Origin: Klebsormidium nitens
Lineage: Eukaryota > Streptophyta > Klebsormidiophyceae > Klebsormidiales > Klebsormidiaceae
Assembly: GCA_000708835.1 (NCBI GenBank)
Contig: DF236990.1
Coordinates: 1 to 64,000, forward strand
Direction: 5' to 3'
DNA length: 64,000 bases
In this document: one piece after another, positions 60,701-64,000 of the stretch
Layout of the letters: each line of letters begins with the position of its first letter
Position numbering within the stretch: position 1 is the first letter of the stretch
The notes under the pieces: model-generated
The model's database searches: none
What the model saw: the letters and a program-made list of their open reading frames with translations, nothing else
Told to the model about the DNA's origin: nothing
Made by a program: the position numbers and the translations under genes

Positions 60701-63700
60701 CTCCACTTGCGCTGCAAAGATGCAGAAGACCGCATTAGCCAGGATCCTTACCGAAAAGAGGCCAAGTTTAGGCCGCTTCCGAACTGCTCGTGGTTGTAGA
60801 TCGAGCTACAGTTGATACAAAACAATTCGAGTATTCCAGCTTGAAAGTCAGAAGGCTCGGTCGTACGCTCAGATATCGTCTACCAGAACCGCCAAGCAGG
60901 GAACGTTCAGTAGAGTTCAGATACTGTCCAGAGCTGTGAGTGTTGCCTTTTACCGATACCGACACAACGAAGTCATTACATCATAAGCGCACACGAATAA
61001 AGGACACGCGTACCTTTTAGCATGTCCACTTCCATTGAGAACTTCACAGCGTCAGGGTGGAAGTCCACCTGCCGCCGCAAGCTCTCCATCTCCTCTCTCA
61101 CATCCTGCGCCAGCTCGGCATCCGTTCGTGGACGACCCGTCTCCAACCGCTTGATGTTGGCCTCTCGGAGCTTGATGATCATCTTGTGTGCCTGGCGAGA
61201 GCAAACAGATCGGAGGGCTTACATCGACGAATCTGACGAGCAGTTTGTAAGGCAGGACTCCCTTTGAATGGCTCTACAACTGCAGGTCACCTTGCAGCAA
61301 TATACGCCTCGTGTCAGAGAAATCTGATGGTCCCAAAAGGACCAGCCTTCTGAAGCGAAGCAGACCAACGGCTGTCGCTTCAACACTGATCGAGCCTCAA
61401 GTTCAACAGCGATTGCATTTGTAACACCAGCTCATGGTGATCGAAAGACAGACACGTTACAAGTAAAAGCACAGTCAACCTCACCACAATCGAGACACCA
61501 CACGTCTGCACATCTTAGGCGTGCTCGCCAAATTTTCGAAGCCATGAAACCTGAAACTTTTCTTCCTCGATCAAACGAACTCTGTATGAACTTCCTGCTT
61601 TGCCTTTCAGAATGGCTTGCCCATACAAGCGCGTCGCAATCTGACCTGAATGGCTGTGTGCAGGCGCTCATTGACGGCTCTCTCGGCATCCAGCTGCGCG
61701 GTCAGCTTGTCCAACTCCTGCTGGTTTTTGCGCTCAAGCCAGAGGTGCCGTTTGGACGATTGCTGGATGATGTAGGTGAGCCGCGCAGCTTGCGACGCTT
61801 CAGCCTCGTCCATGGGCGGAGGCGCAGCGCTGAGTTCCACGGAGGTGGGGCTCCCCATGTTTGCTGTACAACAAAAGAGGGGGGAAGAAAGGGATGACAT
61901 TGGAAACAGAAAGAGCACAAGGTGGGGATCAGAAGGGTCGCAGCTTGTGGAGCAGCCTCCAGGGAAGATGAAGAAGACTCTGCTGGGGGAGTCCTAATAA
62001 CATGATCAGAATATCGAAACCGCGAAAAAAGACAAGAGGTCCTTGTTGCATCTGAGTATGCTGATAATTGCAGATGCTTCACAGCAAATCAGATCCAACT
62101 CACCTTTGAGCACAGCAATCTCTAAGCGGAGCCTCTTGATCTCTTCCCCCATCGTGGCAGGGTTCCCGAAGCAGTCCTCGTTGACGGTGGCCGTGTTACG
62201 CATCATCTTGGCACGTTGCGCAAACTTGAGGGTGGACAGTGTCTCCTCCACGTTCTTCTCGGCAGGGCTGATGTTGGCAACCAGGCTGCATTTTGAATTC
62301 CCTCCCAATGCATCCTGCAACACCAGAAATTGTCTTTGCTGAAAATAATTGTAATAAAAGAGAAATACCCCGCATGGTGATCGCACTCCCTCAGGATACT
62401 GCTTCGTCAACAAAGAAGGTACCTACTTGAAAGCGAAAGGGCACCTAGCATCAGGGAACACACACTTTGAGAAGCGTTTTTACCTTCAGCAGGAAGGTCA
62501 ACTTGGAGTCCCGATAAGGCACGTGCCGAATCTTTCCCTCCCCAGTATCCACCTGCAATCCAAGAAGGATTGCCTCAGTACATGTTTGTAAGACAATTTG
62601 CCTGAGAACCATTGCAATACTTAGTTGCAGGTGATGTTCCAGCTTAGAGCCATCAGCAAGTATTGAGATTGCCCAGGAGTATGACAGATTCGACCACATC
62701 TCCATCTTTGATGTTGGGAGTAATGAGATCCGGCTGCAAATGGAACCAGACCAGACCATGGAAAAGGTACTGACCAGGGCCTTGATGACATTGCCGAGTG
62801 CAGACAACGATTTGTTGATGCCGCCAGCTTCTTTCAACCTGACCCCCATGGCCTCTGAATGCTTCTGCCTCTCGCTCCCCGCAAGGTCCACAAGGTAGAA
62901 GCGACTGATGCGTTTTGTCATCATCCCTTTCTCCCCTCGTCTCTGCGGATGGAGCAGCGGAATAGCGGGGATCAAAAGAGGACTGCTTTCCTTCTCAAAA
63001 GAAGGCTTGGCTGCAAGGCAGACACGGCCTTTCGGCAAGATTGCATTTCAAAAGGAGAATGGATTGCTCTGCTGATGATTGGCGGGCGGAAGGTTACCTG
63101 CGACTCGACCACAACAGTGAACACTGCGTGGCTTCTGCTGCTCTCAGCATTCATTGCAGTCATGCCAACATGCCGGTTGGCAGACCCTCTTCGCAGCGTC
63201 CCATAGCAGGCTTCCGCGTTCGGAACAACAACTTCCTGGAGGCCTGCGGCATTGTAAGATATGTGTGAATGTCAGTTCAGGACCATGATCCTCTCGGTTT
63301 GCAACATGTAAACTTCTCCGCCATCAAGGACATCTTTTCATTATCAATTAGACAGAAGCGATGTCAGCGAGGGACAACCAGTCTTCAGAAGACAATGCAA
63401 TGATTGTCAGCTGAGAGCAGATGAGCATGACGAGAATGCTGGCATTCCAAAAACATGGACCAACAGCATGCTTGACCAAGTACTGCTTTGAAAAGTAGCA
63501 GCTGTATCCATAACAAAGAAGGAAATCCTACCTTCGACATAGTGCCCCCGTTTGACGTCTTCTCGAATGGTGAGGTTCGTTTGCTCGGGATCCAGAAGAT
63601 CGCTAACATTCTCGTTGTAGATTTGTAGATAGGAGCACTTGATTGCGTAATCCAGAGCACCACCATTCTGCAACGTATCACAGGCGTTAAGCTGCCTGCT

Positions 63701-63987
63701 CAAATATGCTTGAGATCAGAAAATGACCGGAAACACATCAATCGAAGCATTTCTGCTCAGGCTTCTGCAGGATGCAAGCACTGAATGTTGCGTTAATCAC
63801 ACCCTCATAGAATTAAGCAAATCGCAGAGGGTTCCCGAGCTCACCATCTCCTTCTCCTGGGCGGTCTTGGTAAAGATGTAGTCGAGCACTCTGGGAATGA
63901 GACCTCTGAGCTCAGAACTTGAGGGGTTCGGAGATCGATTCAATCCTTGCGTCACGTTGCTGACTTCCGCGTAGTCAGACGTTGGCC
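51757..63987 (-). CDS. kinesin-12 (POK/KIF15-like), 5'-partial
   Basis: Twenty-two exons in the window: 63987-63845, 63667-63532, 63243-63098, 62942-62775, 62552-62484, 62314-62104, 61863-61646, 61191-61014, 60711-60510, 60295-60139, 59868-59749, 59473-59309, 58944-58231, 57943-57830, 57467-57326, 57068-56869, 56392-56261, 55936-55847, 55327-54894, 54326-52691, 52323-52212, 51893-51757, 1873 residues. The P-loop exon lies beyond the window. The motor shows [62 protein letters not shown] and [20 protein letters not shown]. The neck motif [17 protein letters not shown] is typical of kinesin-12. The rest is almost continuous coiled coil, with a 25-residue tandem repeat in exon 20 and a basic C-terminus. 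Plant kinesin-12 POK proteins orient the phragmoplast, and KIF15 acts in the spindle. All junctions keep frame. Confidence 0.88.
53762..54115 (-). repeat. 25-residue tandem repeat in kinesin-12 coiled coil
   Basis: Four full copies and one shorter preceding copy of a 25-residue unit lie in exon 20. The pattern is [20 protein letters not shown] followed by AKEKE. The units begin at about 54061, 53986, 53911 and 53836, exactly 75 bases apart. Twenty-five is not a multiple of the seven-residue heptad, so the register must shift by four each unit, as in stutter-containing coiled coils. Confidence 0.85.
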
Positions 63988-64000
63988 CTGCAGACCCCCA

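Overview
This is eukaryotic nuclear DNA, most likely from a streptophyte (charophyte) green alga of the Klebsormidium type. That is an inference from gene content: a chloroplast flavodiiron protein (absent from flowering plants), a plant-type PEX13, a plant DUF616/MUCI70-family Golgi protein and a phragmoplast-class kinesin-12. The genes are dense with introns (CAG|GTRAG...NCAG boundaries) and the base composition is near 50% GC. No organellar, bacterial or viral segment was recognised. One assembly gap (123 N) is present.

I rebuilt seven protein-coding genes exon by exon. Every junction keeps the reading frame, apart from a few places stated to be ambiguous. (1) 976-5985 minus: secreted, N-glycosylated protein resembling FecB/TroA-type periplasmic binding proteins. 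(2) 7806-10047 plus: peroxin PEX13. (3) 11546-17183 minus: DUF616 (MUCI70/TOD1) Golgi type II membrane protein. (4) 18815-32364 plus: very large kinesin-6-like motor. (5) 35230-38012 minus: RNF4-like RING protein with a SUMO-interacting motif, a candidate SUMO-targeted ubiquitin ligase. (6) 39644-49116 minus: chloroplast flavodiiron protein, A type (FLVA). (7) 51757-63987 minus: kinesin-12 (POK/KIF15-like), whose 5' end lies outside the window.

Genes 1/2 and 3/4 are divergent pairs with about 1.6-1.8 kb between start codons. Genes 2/3 and 4/5 are convergent. There is no operon-like logic. The only thematic link is that both kinesins belong to families used in cytokinesis.

The stretches between genes hold MITE-like elements (6726-7153 and 49355-49959, the same family) and palindrome-rich islands without credible genes. 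A Stowaway-like MITE sits in an FLVA intron. The most unusual signal is that at least four introns in three unrelated genes contain degenerate tandem copies of their own flanking exon end, splice site included. This suggests that introns here grow by local tandem duplication across exon-intron junctions.
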